NCBI GenBank assembly: GCA_021325655.1
Contig: JAJPGT010000041.1
Coordinates: 62,001-126,000, forward strand
DNA length: 64,000 nucleotides
Reading direction: 5' to 3'
Source of the DNA: Pseudomonadota bacterium
GTDB taxonomy: Bacteria; Chloroflexota; UBA6077; JAJPGT01
In this document: positions 52,549-60,903 of the stretch, one piece after another
Layout: the number at the start of each line of letters is the position of its first letter
Numbering within the stretch: the stretch's first letter is position 1
Position numbers and translations under genes: made by a program
The notes under the pieces: model-generated
Told to the model about the DNA's origin: nothing
Databases searched by the model: none
The model's input: the letters and a program-made list of their open reading frames with translations, nothing else

Positions 52549-53865
52549 TTATAGTGAGGGCCACACAATCGCTGTCGAGGGGCACACGATCCCCGCGGAC
52601 GGTGCCGTTCTTGACCAGCTCGGCGAGTTGGGCCGGGGCGAGGATGCGGTCCCAGCCCTGGTAGCCGCCAAGCGCAGCGCGCGGGCGAGGAACGCGGTGT
52701 AGCACACGCTGAGCGCAATAGCGACCAGCGCTGGGTTCGCATCCCACACCGCGTCCCAGATCTCCGCGAGGTCCAGATGGAGCACGCCACGGGCGAGGAG
52801 GACGAGAACGACCAGAGCGCCGCCGACCGCGAGGAGCGTCCGCGGGCGAAGGAGCTGCGCGCGCACGGCGCCGAGCAGATCGTCCGCGCCAGCCTCCGCC
52901 CTCGACCCAGGCTGCTGGGCCGAGGGTGCGGTAATCGCGTCGTCCTCCGTCGCCTCAGGATCGCGGTCGAGCCCGGCCAACGCCCTCCGCGCTCCAGGCT
53001 CCGAGCTGTCGCTGGCGACCGGTGGGACAGAGCCGCCGGACCAGCGGCGGACGGCGAGCGCCGCGTTGCCAGCCAGCAGCCCGATGAGCAGGTAGGCCTG
53101 CCCGGCGCCCAGCACCTGCGCGACGCAGGCGACGACGGCCACGAGCCCGCCCACCCAGACCTGCTCGAGGTCGCGGCCGGGCGAGGTGGGCGGGTCGGTG
53201 AGCATGAACAGTGCCAAAAACAGCGCGGCGTGGACGAACGGGGCCCGGAACATCGCGGCGACGGCCGCCGGCTGCACCAGGGCGAGCAGCGTGAACAGCC
53301 CAAAGTACGTCCCAAGGAACGAGAGCACCAGCGGGAACTTGTTGATCCGGTCCACCACCACCGCCCCGCCCACGAGCAGGAGCAGCAAGAACGGCCAGGG
53401 AAGGTCCGGCAGCGCGCCCCACCAGCTCTGTCCAGTCCCGAACAACGGGACCGAGACCAGCAGCGCCAGGGCGGCGGGATTGAAGACGTGGCCGCGGCGG
53501 GTGGCGAGCAGGTACTTGGACGCCGTCGCCAGCCCGGCGACCGCGAAGGTGACGGCCCAGGGAGTCTGCGGCTCGAGGACGAAGGCGACGATCAGCCCGG
53601 AGAGCAGGGCGCTGCTGGGCCAGCGCCAGGTGCCCTGCCCGGCCCAGGTGACCAGCAGCTCGACCAGGCAAGCGCCGGCCAGCGCGACCGCGACATGCGG
53701 CAGTGCCGCGCCCCAGCCAGCGGCCGTGCCGGCCAGCACGAGCAGCGGCAGGAAGACCGCGCCAAGCAGACCCTTGGGCGTGCGCACCCATTGCCGCACT
53801 CGGCCGGCCATCGTCCCCTCGGGGGCGCGCCGTGGTGTTGCTCCTGTCATGGTCATGGTGCTCAT
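52549..53865 (-). CDS. RnfD/NqrB-like membrane protein fused to truncated flippase-like segment
   Basis: A 438-residue reading frame. The first roughly 270 residues are an RnfD/NqrB-type electron-transfer membrane protein with about eight to ten helices, RRGHVFNPAALALLVS and LFMLTDPPTSPGRDLEQVW. A polar linker follows, then RPRTLLAVGGALVVLVLLA and DLAEIWDAVWDANPALVAIA. This resembles the first helices of YbhN/LPG-synthase membrane proteins, but it breaks off at FLARALR. The last roughly 30 residues are out of register. It is translated from an ATG that overlaps the apbE stop by 4 bases. Confidence 0.72.
   Translation of the reverse strand: MSTMTMTGATPRRAPEGTMAGRVRQWVRTPKGLLGAVFLPLLVLAGTAAGWGAALPHVAVALAGACLVELLVTWAGQGTWRWPSSALLSGLIVAFVLEPQTPWAVTFAVAGLATASKYLLATRRGHVFNPAALALLVSVPLFGTGQSWWGALPDLPWPFLLLLLVGGAVVVDRINKFPLVLSFLGTYFGLFTLLALVQPAAVAAMFRAPFVHAALFLALFMLTDPPTSPGRDLEQVWVGGLVAVVACVAQVLGAGQAYLLIGLLAGNAALAVRRWSGGSVPPVASDSSEPGARRALAGLDRDPEATEDDAITAPSAQQPGSRAEAGADDLLGAVRAQLLRPRTLLAVGGALVVLVLLARGVLHLDLAEIWDAVWDANPALVAIALSVCYTAFLARALRLAATRAGTASSPRPNSPSWSRTAPSAGIVCPSTAIVWPSL
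52595..52683 (-). pseudogene. Fragment of ArnT-type glycosyltransferase C-terminus
   Basis: In the shifted minus frame these bases encode ALGGYQGWDRILAPAQLAEL and VKNGTVR, which closely resembles the C-terminal motif of the ArnT-like protein at 47399 ([18 protein letters not shown]). There is no start or upstream domain. It abuts the break in the flippase-like segment, so it marks a deletion junction. Confidence 0.5.
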
Positions 53866-54794
53866 CGGGTGTTCCTTCGGAGTCCCGGCGTGGTCCGCAC
53901 GGCGCCGGCCGACGTAATCAGGACGCCGTCGACGCCTTCCTCCGTGAGCAGGCGCAACCCTCGCCGCGGACCGAGGACGAAGGCGGCGGTCGCCAGGCCG
54001 TCGGCCGCGAGCGCGGTAGGGGCGACGACGGTAACGCTGGCGAGGGCACGCGCCGCCCGCCCGGTGCGGGGATCGACCAGGTGGTGCTCGCTGTCGTCGG
54101 CGGTGCGGCGCTCGTAATCGCCCGAGGTACACACCGCCCGATCCGAGACGTCAAGCAGGTAGGCCACCGCCTCGGGATGGCGCGGGTCCCGCACCCCGAT
54201 CCGCCACGGCTGGCCCGAGCCGTTGCGCCCTCGGGCGTAGAGGTCGCCGCCGGCCTCGATGCAGAAGCTGTCGAAGGCGGCCAGCTCGCGCGCCGCCAGG
54301 TCGATAGCCAGCCCCTTGGCCACGGCGCCAAGATCGAGCACCAGGGGACGCCGCAGAGTGATCGTGCTCTGCTTGGGGTCGAGCCAAACGTCGCGGTAGC
54401 TCACGGATGCGTCAGTCGGGATCGGGGAGCGGATCCGCTCCCCGCTCAGATAGTGGCGGTTGAAGCCCTTGCGCTCCAGGACGTGGCCGACGGTGGGGTC
54501 GAAAGCCCCACCGGTCCGCGCGGCGAGCGTGAGCGCGAAGCGGGCCGCCTCGAACAGCAGCGGGCTGGCTGGGACCGGCTCCCCGACCCGGCGCAGGAGC
54601 TGCTGGACCTCGCTGGTCGGGTCGAAGCGGCTACAGGCCCGCTCCACCCTGGCGAACCAGCCGAGCGCCCGCTGGATGGCGGCGTGCACGCTGTCCTGGG
54701 GCTGCGGGCTGACGACCTCGATAGAGATAACCGTGTCCATCGCAACCGTGGCGCACCCGGACACAGGCGGGGTGGACGATCGGGTTCGGCTCAC
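53862..54794 (-). CDS. apbE: FAD:protein FMN transferase (ApbE)
   Basis: A 310-residue flavin transferase that attaches FMN to Thr in S/T-G-A-T motifs of exported proteins. Visible blocks: GCATVAMDTVISIEVV, GGAFDPTVG, LDLGAVAKGLAIDLA, FCIEAGGDLYARG and ADGLATAAFVLG with the catalytic Asp. There is no clear signal peptide or lipobox. It overlaps both the FMN-bind gene and the RnfD-like gene by 4 bases, which strongly suggests the three work together. Confidence 0.92.
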   Translation of the reverse strand: MSRTRSSTPPVSGCATVAMDTVISIEVVSPQPQDSVHAAIQRALGWFARVERACSRFDPTSEVQQLLRRVGEPVPASPLLFEAARFALTLAARTGGAFDPTVGHVLERKGFNRHYLSGERIRSPIPTDASVSYRDVWLDPKQSTITLRRPLVLDLGAVAKGLAIDLAARELAAFDSFCIEAGGDLYARGRNGSGQPWRIGVRDPRHPEAVAYLLDVSDRAVCTSGDYERRTADDSEHHLVDPRTGRAARALASVTVVAPTALAADGLATAAFVLGPRRGLRLLTEEGVDGVLITSAGAVRTTPGLRRNTR

Positions 54795-55288
54795 GCGCGC
54801 ACCGCCTGGCTGAGCGCTTGCTGCACCGCCTGCCGAAACGCCTGGGAGCTGTAGGTAGCGCCGGTGACCCGGTCCACCTGGGCGCTCTGGCGCGCGACGA
54901 CCTGCCCGGGCAGTGAGGCGATCCGTGAGACCGGGAAGGAGGTGGTGGCGCGGGTGATCGCCACGTTGGTGATGCGCCCGCTCTGGATCGTGACCGACAC
55001 GGAGATCGAGCCGAAGCGGCTCGTGCCCGTCCCGCTGTAGGTGCCATCCGCGTAGCGGCTGCTCGACGTGGCAGCGCCGGACGACGCGGTCCGGCTCGCC
55101 TGGATAGGGGGCACCACGGTGGGCGTGGCGGAGGGCTGGGGCGCGGCGCGGCTGAGGGGCGCGCTGGTGGCCGCGCCGCCTGCCAGGCCGGCAGCGGCCT
55201 CGCGGGTGGCGGCAAGGCCGGCGAAATAGACCGCGGCGATGGCGGCGCTGCTCAGCGCTACCATCCGCCGGGACCGCGTTCTGGCCAT
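54791..55288 (-). CDS. FMN-binding domain protein (flavinylated, exported)
   Basis: A 165-residue protein with an N-terminal membrane anchor or signal (residues about 9-27) and a Ser/Ala/Pro linker. The FMN-bind domain begins YADGTYSGTGTSRFGSISVS and contains VDRVTGATYSSQAF. Thr145 in the TGAT motif is the predicted site of covalent FMN attachment by the ApbE encoded next. It is the electron carrier of the module, with the RnfD-like protein as likely membrane partner. Confidence 0.9.
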   Translation of the reverse strand: MARTRSRRMVALSSAAIAAVYFAGLAATREAAAGLAGGAATSAPLSRAAPQPSATPTVVPPIQASRTASSGAATSSSRYADGTYSGTGTSRFGSISVSVTIQSGRITNVAITRATTSFPVSRIASLPGQVVARQSAQVDRVTGATYSSQAFRQAVQQALSQAVRA

Positions 55289-55345
55289 GGATCGCTTCTC
55301 CTGGCCGGATGCCAGGGCATCCGGCGGCTGGTGGTCACCTCCATG

Positions 55346-55399
55346 ACTGTAGGCACTGAACTTTAGACAGCGTTAAGACCCGGCTTGGAATCGGGTGTG
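55346..55399 (-). promoter_or_regulatory. Response-regulator box (site C) in front of FMN-bind operon
   Basis: On the minus strand CTTAACGCTGT (55377-55367) and CTAAAGTTCAG (55366-55356) form two clear 11-base units, with weaker units upstream (CACACCCGATT, CCAAGCCGGGT). TACAGT (55351-55346) begins 15 bases after the start of the last unit, the same spacing as sites A and B. The array ends 67 bases before the FMN-bind start. Confidence 0.68.
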
Positions 55400-55640
55400 A
55401 GCGGCGCAGGGAGCGCGGCTGGCGCAGCCGCGACGAGAGCTGCGGGCCCCGGACGGGTGGCAGCGCAGCACCTGCCGGGCGAGTGTCTCCAGGTGTGGCG
55501 GGAACAGGGCGAGCGGGCCCAATGGGCGCTCCGTCCCCCACGCGAGCGTCCGTTGGACCTGCCTCGTGTCCCTTGCAGCGGGTCGCCGGCGGATACCTGG
55601 CGGGCATGTCTGGGTGGGGGCGGCGGGCTCCAGAACACGC

Positions 55641-55671
55641 GCCGGGGGAGGCGGCGAGCGCCTCCCCCGGC
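55641..55671 (-). terminator. 13-bp-arm hairpin downstream of RhaS-like binding-protein gene
   Basis: Bases 55641-55653 and 55659-55671 are perfect complements with a GCGAG loop, 53 bases beyond the stop of the binding-protein gene. The mRNA then continues GCGUGUUCUGG, without a U-tract. Probable terminator of the sugar ABC operon. The rest of 55400-55723 shows nothing else. Confidence 0.6.
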
Positions 55672-55723
55672 CTGAAACGCCCGGGGTCCGTGGCGGGGCG
55701 GAACGTACCTCCGCCTGCCCGGG

Positions 55724-56968
55724 CTAGAAGGAGTACTGGTCGATGTTGTTCTTGTCGAACACCAGCGGCGGGCCGAGCAGCACTTCGCCGTCCTTGCCCA
55801 CTGTCTTCTGGCCGAGCCGGCCGGCGGTGAAGGTCTCGCCTTCCTTGCCGGTGATCTTGCCGTCCAGCAGCAGGTGGGTCATGTAGACGGCCAGGTAGCC
55901 CTGGTCGACCGGGTTCCAGAGGGCGAACTTGCCGATCGTCCCGTCCTTGACGTACTGCTTGAGCTGGCTGGGCAGGCCCAGGCCGGTGAGCTGGATCTTG
56001 CCATTCAGCTTGGCGTCCTCCAGCGCCCGCGCCGTGGCGGCGATGCCGACGCTGGTCGGGGAGATGATCCCGGCCAGGTCGGGATACGCCTTGAACAGGC
56101 CCTGCGCCTCGGTGTAACTCTTCTGATCCTCGTCGCCGCCGTAGACGGTGGTGACCAGCTCCAGGCCCTTGTACTTCGGGTCCTTCAGCTCCTCCTTCAT
56201 CCACTTGATCCATTCGTTCTGGTTGGTGGCCGTGGTGGTGGAGCTGTTGATGGCGATCTTGCCGGTGCAGTTGGGGATCAGCTCACAGATGATCTGCACC
56301 TGCACCCGGCCCACCTGCTCGCTGGAGGCCTGGTTCTGGAACAGGATCCGGCCATCCTTGGCGATGTCCGAGTCCCAGGTGGTGACCTTGATCCCGGCGT
56401 CCATTGCCTTCTTGGCGGCGGGCACGAGCGCGTTGGCGTCGTTGGCCGAGATCAGGATCGCGTCCACCTTCTGGGCGACGGCGGCGTTGATGAGCTGGAT
56501 CTGCGAGGGGGCGTCGCCCTTCTCCGGGCACTGGAAGATGAGCTGATCGCCCAGCTCCTTGGCCGCCTCCTCCCCGCCCTTGCGGCTGTTGTCGAAGTAG
56601 GGAATGCCGGCCACCTTGCACATCATGTAGAGCTTGTAGCTCTTCTTAGCCCCACCGGCCGCTGCGGCCGGGGTGGCCGCCGCCGGCGCGGTGGTCGCGG
56701 CGGCCGTCGGCGCCGTGGCCGGGGCCCGGGTCGCCGCCGGCGCGGTGGTGGCTGCTGCCGCAGGGGCCGTCGTCGCGGCCGGGGCAGTGGTCGGAGCCGC
56801 TGCGGCCCTGGTCGGGGCGGTCGTCGGCGCCGCTGCCGCGGGCGCCGTCGTTGGAGCCGCTGCCGGGGCGCTCGTGGGCGCGGCTGGGGCGCCGCCCCCG
56901 GCGCAGGCGGAAACCACCAGTCCCAGCGCTATCCAGGGTGCCAGAAACGCCTTAGCAGATCGCTTCAT
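55724..56968 (-). CDS. Sugar ABC transporter substrate-binding lipoprotein, RhaS-like
   Basis: A 414-residue periplasmic-binding-protein family 4 lipoprotein. The lipobox is LVVSAC (Cys22), followed by about 80 residues of Ala/Pro/Thr linker, then the domain from about residue 105: KLYMMCKVAGIPYFDNSRKG, ILISANDANALVPAAKKAMD and TWDSDIAKDGRILFQNQA. It resembles rhamnose- and AI-2-binding proteins. Last gene of the operon, 137 bases after the second permease. Confidence 0.88.
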   Translation of the reverse strand: MKRSAKAFLAPWIALGLVVSACAGGGAPAAPTSAPAAAPTTAPAAAAPTTAPTRAAAAPTTAPAATTAPAAAATTAPAATRAPATAPTAAATTAPAAATPAAAAGGAKKSYKLYMMCKVAGIPYFDNSRKGGEEAAKELGDQLIFQCPEKGDAPSQIQLINAAVAQKVDAILISANDANALVPAAKKAMDAGIKVTTWDSDIAKDGRILFQNQASSEQVGRVQVQIICELIPNCTGKIAINSSTTTATNQNEWIKWMKEELKDPKYKGLELVTTVYGGDEDQKSYTEAQGLFKAYPDLAGIISPTSVGIAATARALEDAKLNGKIQLTGLGLPSQLKQYVKDGTIGKFALWNPVDQGYLAVYMTHLLLDGKITGKEGETFTAGRLGQKTVGKDGEVLLGPPLVFDKNNIDQYSF

Positions 56969-57105
56969 ACGGATTCCCTTCCTTCCCAGAGGTTGTGTGT
57001 GAGTGACGTCAGATCGGCTCGCGCAGCCAGGCCGGTTCATTTCCCGGCCAGATGACCGGCAAGCGATACCCGTTCTTGCCCTGTCCTCCTCTCCGCTTCC
57101 CCCCT

Positions 57106-58122
57106 TCAGGCCGACGCCACCCGCCGGCCGCCGCTCCGGGCGCGCAGCAGGCGTGGCAGGATGATCGCCAGGATCAGCAGCAGCCCGATCGCGATCGTCT
57201 GCACCTGGGCCGGGACGTTGTTCAGGCTCATCCCGAAGCGCAGCTCGCCGATCAGGAACAGCGCCAGCACCACCCCCAGGATAGTACCCTGCCCGCCGAA
57301 GATGTCCACCCCGCCCAGCACAACGGCAGTGATGACGTCCAGCTCGAAGCCGGCGCCGACGTCCGCCCGGGTCGCGCCGAAGCGCGCGTTCAGCATCAGC
57401 CCGGCCAGCGCCGACATCAGCCCGGCGAGCACGAACAGGATGACTTTGATGCGGTCCACCGCCACCCCGGCGAAGCGGCAGGCCTCCTCGTTGCTCCCGA
57501 TGGCGTACACCAGCCGGCCGAAGCTGGTGCGGTGCAGCAGCAGCGCGAACGGCACCACCAGCACCAGGAAGATCGCCAGCGGCACCGGCACCGGTGTCCC
57601 CGGCAGGTAGCCCTGGCCAATGGTGGTGAAGTCGTCCGGGAAGCCGCTCAACGCCTCGTCGCCGACGATCGCCGAGGCCAGCCCGCGATACAGCGCGTAG
57701 GTGCCGAGCGTTACTACCAGCGACGGCAGCCGCACCCGGGTCACCAGCAGCCCGTTGGCCAGCCCGGCCAGGGCGCCGACCGCCAGCCCGGCCAGCGAGG
57801 CGAGCCAGACGTTCCAGCCGGCCTGGAACAGCACCCCCATCACGATCGCGCTCAGCGCCAGGGTGGAGGCGACCGAGAGGTCGATGTTGCCGCTGACGAT
57901 GATCAGCGCCATCGGGAGGGCGATGATGCTCTTCTCCATGAAGTCGACGGTCATGTTGAAGAGATTGGTGACGTCCAGGAAGTTTTCGGAGAGGTAGGCG
58001 TTGCCGACGGCGCCGAGCAGCAGCAACACTATCAGCAGCGTCTCCCAGCGCAGCAGCAGCGTCGGCAGGATCGACGGCTCGCGCGCCGCGGTGCGACCGC
58101 TCGCGGTAGGGGTCATCGTCAT
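57106..58122 (-). CDS. Sugar ABC transporter permease, RhaQ-like
   Basis: A 338-residue permease of the ribose/xylose class, with about ten helices, SGNIDLSVASTLALSAIVMG and GGVDIFGGQGTILG. ATG 58122 overlaps the RhaP-like stop by 4 bases. Confidence 0.88.
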   Translation of the reverse strand: MTMTPTASGRTAAREPSILPTLLLRWETLLIVLLLLGAVGNAYLSENFLDVTNLFNMTVDFMEKSIIALPMALIIVSGNIDLSVASTLALSAIVMGVLFQAGWNVWLASLAGLAVGALAGLANGLLVTRVRLPSLVVTLGTYALYRGLASAIVGDEALSGFPDDFTTIGQGYLPGTPVPVPLAIFLVLVVPFALLLHRTSFGRLVYAIGSNEEACRFAGVAVDRIKVILFVLAGLMSALAGLMLNARFGATRADVGAGFELDVITAVVLGGVDIFGGQGTILGVVLALFLIGELRFGMSLNNVPAQVQTIAIGLLLILAIILPRLLRARSGGRRVASA

Positions 58123-59144
58123 GCCGGCGCCATCCGCCGGGCGCGCAGCGCCAGCGCCCGTTGCAAGCGCCGCGAGATAAGCGCGTCCACCACCACCGCC
58201 AGCAGGATCACCAGCCCCTGTACCGCAAGCTGCCAGAACGGGGAGATGTGCACCAGCGTCAGCGCATTGGCGATGATCCCCAGTAGCAGCGAGCCGAGCA
58301 GCACCCCGGGGACGGTGCCCGAGCCGCCGAAGATGTTCACCCCGCCCACTACCGCCGCAGCGACCGTCTGTAGCTCGAAGCCGCTGGCGGTGTCGTTCGC
58401 CACCGCGGCGAAGCGCGAGGCCCACAGCACCCCGGCCCCGCCGGCCAGCGCCCCGGAGAGCACGAACACCAGGAACAGCACCTGGCTGACCGGGATGCCG
58501 GCGAGCTGTGCCGCGGTCGGGTTGCTCCCGATGGCGTAGATCTCCCGCCCCAGCCGGGTGTGCCCGAGGAAGTAGGCGACCCCGATCGCCACCGCTGCCG
58601 CGAACAGCAGCAAGTTCGGCACTCCCAGCGCCTCCGACTTCGACATCTGGACGAAGCCGGCCGGCAGCCGGTAGGCGTCCACCCACTGCCCCTTGCTCAC
58701 CACCAGCACCAGCCCGCGGTAGACGCTCAGCGTCCCGAGCGTCGCGATGATCGGCGGCACCCGCCCCAGCGTTACCAGCAGCCCGTTGATCCCGCCCAGC
58801 GCCATCCCCAGCCCGATCCCCATCAGCAGCGCCAGCACTGGCGGGAGGTCCGGGTTGTCACGCACCGCCAGCCCAACCACCATCGCCGACAGCCCGATGA
58901 TCGAGCCGACCGACAGGTCGATGCTGCGGGTCAGGATGACCATCGTCTGCCCGAGCGCGACGATGGACAGGATGGCGATGTTGAGCAGGATATCGCGGAA
59001 GTTGTCCGGTGTCAGGAAGTAGGGCGTCCGCAGGCTGACCGCGGCGACGATCAGCAGGATGACCACGACGATGCCGGTCTCGCGGAAGCGGGCCGCGAGC
59101 AGCAGCAGGTTCGGGCGACTCGCCCGCTCGGTCACAGAGGCCAT
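58119..59144 (-). CDS. Sugar ABC transporter permease, RhaP-like
   Basis: A 341-residue permease with TRSIDLSVGSIIGLSAMVVG and GGVNIFGGSGTVPG, paralogous to the next gene. Two starts are possible: ATG 59144 has AAAGGA about 8 bases upstream and is preferred; ATG 59165 overlaps the ATPase stop but lacks a ribosome site. Confidence 0.88.
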   Translation of the reverse strand: MASVTERASRPNLLLLAARFRETGIVVVILLIVAAVSLRTPYFLTPDNFRDILLNIAILSIVALGQTMVILTRSIDLSVGSIIGLSAMVVGLAVRDNPDLPPVLALLMGIGLGMALGGINGLLVTLGRVPPIIATLGTLSVYRGLVLVVSKGQWVDAYRLPAGFVQMSKSEALGVPNLLLFAAAVAIGVAYFLGHTRLGREIYAIGSNPTAAQLAGIPVSQVLFLVFVLSGALAGGAGVLWASRFAAVANDTASGFELQTVAAAVVGGVNIFGGSGTVPGVLLGSLLLGIIANALTLVHISPFWQLAVQGLVILLAVVVDALISRRLQRALALRARRMAPA

Positions 59145-59161
59145 CGAGCCGTCCTTTCGTG

Positions 59162-60709
59162 TCATTGAGACGCCGCTGAGCCCGCTGCGGTTCCCACCTC
59201 GTTCAGGCTCGCGGTCGCGTAGGCCATGATCCGCTCCTGGGTCGCCTCGGCGCGCGTCAGCCGCCCGGTGATCCGCCCCTCGCGCATCACCAGGATCCGG
59301 TCGCTCATGCTCAGCACTTCTGGCAGCTCGGAGGAGATCAGCAGGATCGCCATTCCCTGCCCGGCGAGCGTGCTCATGAGCTGGTGGACCGCCGCCTTGG
59401 TCCCGACGTCGATCCCGCGCGTCGGCTCATCCAGGATCAGGATGCGCGGCCGGGTAGCCAGCCACTTGCCCAGCACCACCTTCTGCTGGTTGCCGCCGGA
59501 CAGCTCCCGCACCTTCTGCCAGAGGCCGGCGGCGTGGACCTCCATCCGCTCCGCCCAGCTCTTCGCCTCGCGCTGCTCCGCGCCCCGGTCCACCCAGCCA
59601 AGGGTGGCGAACTGCTCCAGGATCGGCAGGGTGACATTCTGGGTGATGCTGAGCTGCAGCACCAGCCCGTGGTGCTGGCGGTCCTCCGGAACGTAGGCGA
59701 TCCCGAGCGCCAGCGCGTCCTTCGGGTTGCGGATCTGCACCGGCCGGCCGTTCACCTCGATCGTCCCGCTGTCCGCCGGGCTCACCCCGAAGATCGCCCG
59801 CGCCACGTCCGTCCGTCCCGCGCCCACCAGCCCAGCCAGGCCCAGGATCTCCCCTCGGCGCAGCTCGAAGCTAATGTCGGAGAACACCCCCACCTTCGTC
59901 AGCCCCTGCACCCGTAGCGCCACCTCGCCCACCGGGACCTCCTGCTTCGGGAACAGGGTGGTGAGTGTGCGGCCGACCATCATCTGGATGAGCTGGTCGC
60001 TACTGACCTCGGAGACCCGGCGCGTCCCGACGTAGCGCCCGTCGCGCAGCACCGTCACCCGGTCCGCGATCTCGAACACCTCTTCCAGCCGGTGGGAGAT
60101 AAAAATGATCGCCGTCCCCAGCTCCCGCAATCGGCGCATGATCCGGAACAGCTCGTCCACCTCGCGCAGCGAGAGCGACGAGGTGGGCTCGTCCATCAGC
60201 AGCACCCGGGCGTTCATCGACAGCGCCTTGGCGATCTCCACCATCTGCTGGTCGGCCATGCTCAGCCCGCGCACCCGGGTGCGCGGGTCCAGGCTTGTCC
60301 CGAGCGAGCGCAGCAGCCGCCCCGCCTCGGCGTACAGCTCGCCCCAGCGGATTCGCCGCGTCGTCGGGTCCATCGGCTGGCGGCCCATCAGGATGTTCTC
60401 GGCGATGTCCAGGTCCGGGAACAGGGCCGGCTCCTGGTAGATCGCGGCGATCCCGTGCTGCTGCGCCGCCAGCGGGGTGGGGAAGTGCACCGGCTGGCCA
60501 TCCCAGAGGATCTCGCCCGCGTCCGGCTGGTGCACCCCGGCGATGATCTTCACCAGGGTGGACTTCCCCGCCCCGTTCTCCCCCAGCAGCGCATGCACCT
60601 CGCCCGGGAGCACCTCCAGCGAGGCGCCCTCCAGCGCGTGCACCCCCGCGAACGCCTTGGAGATATCGCGCAGCGCCAGAATCGGCTGCGCCCGGGCCGC
60701 CTCGCCCAT
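59162..60709 (-). CDS. Sugar ABC transporter ATPase with two nucleotide-binding domains, RhaT-like
   Basis: A 515-residue double ATPase of the RbsA/MglA/RhaT class. The N-domain has [33 protein letters not shown] and [11 protein letters not shown]. The C-domain has the degenerate [16 protein letters not shown] loop and a complete [16 protein letters not shown] and [11 protein letters not shown]. It drives the two permeases encoded next; no sugar-degrading enzyme lies in the operon, so the sugar is undetermined. ATG 60709 follows GAGAGG. Confidence 0.92.
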   Translation of the reverse strand: MGEAARAQPILALRDISKAFAGVHALEGASLEVLPGEVHALLGENGAGKSTLVKIIAGVHQPDAGEILWDGQPVHFPTPLAAQQHGIAAIYQEPALFPDLDIAENILMGRQPMDPTTRRIRWGELYAEAGRLLRSLGTSLDPRTRVRGLSMADQQMVEIAKALSMNARVLLMDEPTSSLSLREVDELFRIMRRLRELGTAIIFISHRLEEVFEIADRVTVLRDGRYVGTRRVSEVSSDQLIQMMVGRTLTTLFPKQEVPVGEVALRVQGLTKVGVFSDISFELRRGEILGLAGLVGAGRTDVARAIFGVSPADSGTIEVNGRPVQIRNPKDALALGIAYVPEDRQHHGLVLQLSITQNVTLPILEQFATLGWVDRGAEQREAKSWAERMEVHAAGLWQKVRELSGGNQQKVVLGKWLATRPRILILDEPTRGIDVGTKAAVHQLMSTLAGQGMAILLISSELPEVLSMSDRILVMREGRITGRLTRAEATQERIMAYATASLNEVGTAAGSAASQ

Positions 60710-60903
60710 CGTGGCACCTCTCGCTGCTTGGCAGGGATCGGCCGCCGCCGGCCGCGGTGCTAGATCGTAGCATTTGCAGGGCATGCTCTGTCCTGGAAGC
60801 CGGGGACAGCGGGAAAATGGGAATGCTGCGCAGATGATTGCTGTTGCAGCGCGCGGGGGCGTCCGCCCGCGGAGGGGAGGCTGAGCTGCGACGGAGGTGT
60901 ACC

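Noticed and set aside
60769-60787. AGCAT/ATGCT inverted repeat between the RhaT-like gene and the beta-propeller gene
   Set aside because: The arms are only 5 bp with a 9-base spacer, too weak to call an operator without a second copy.
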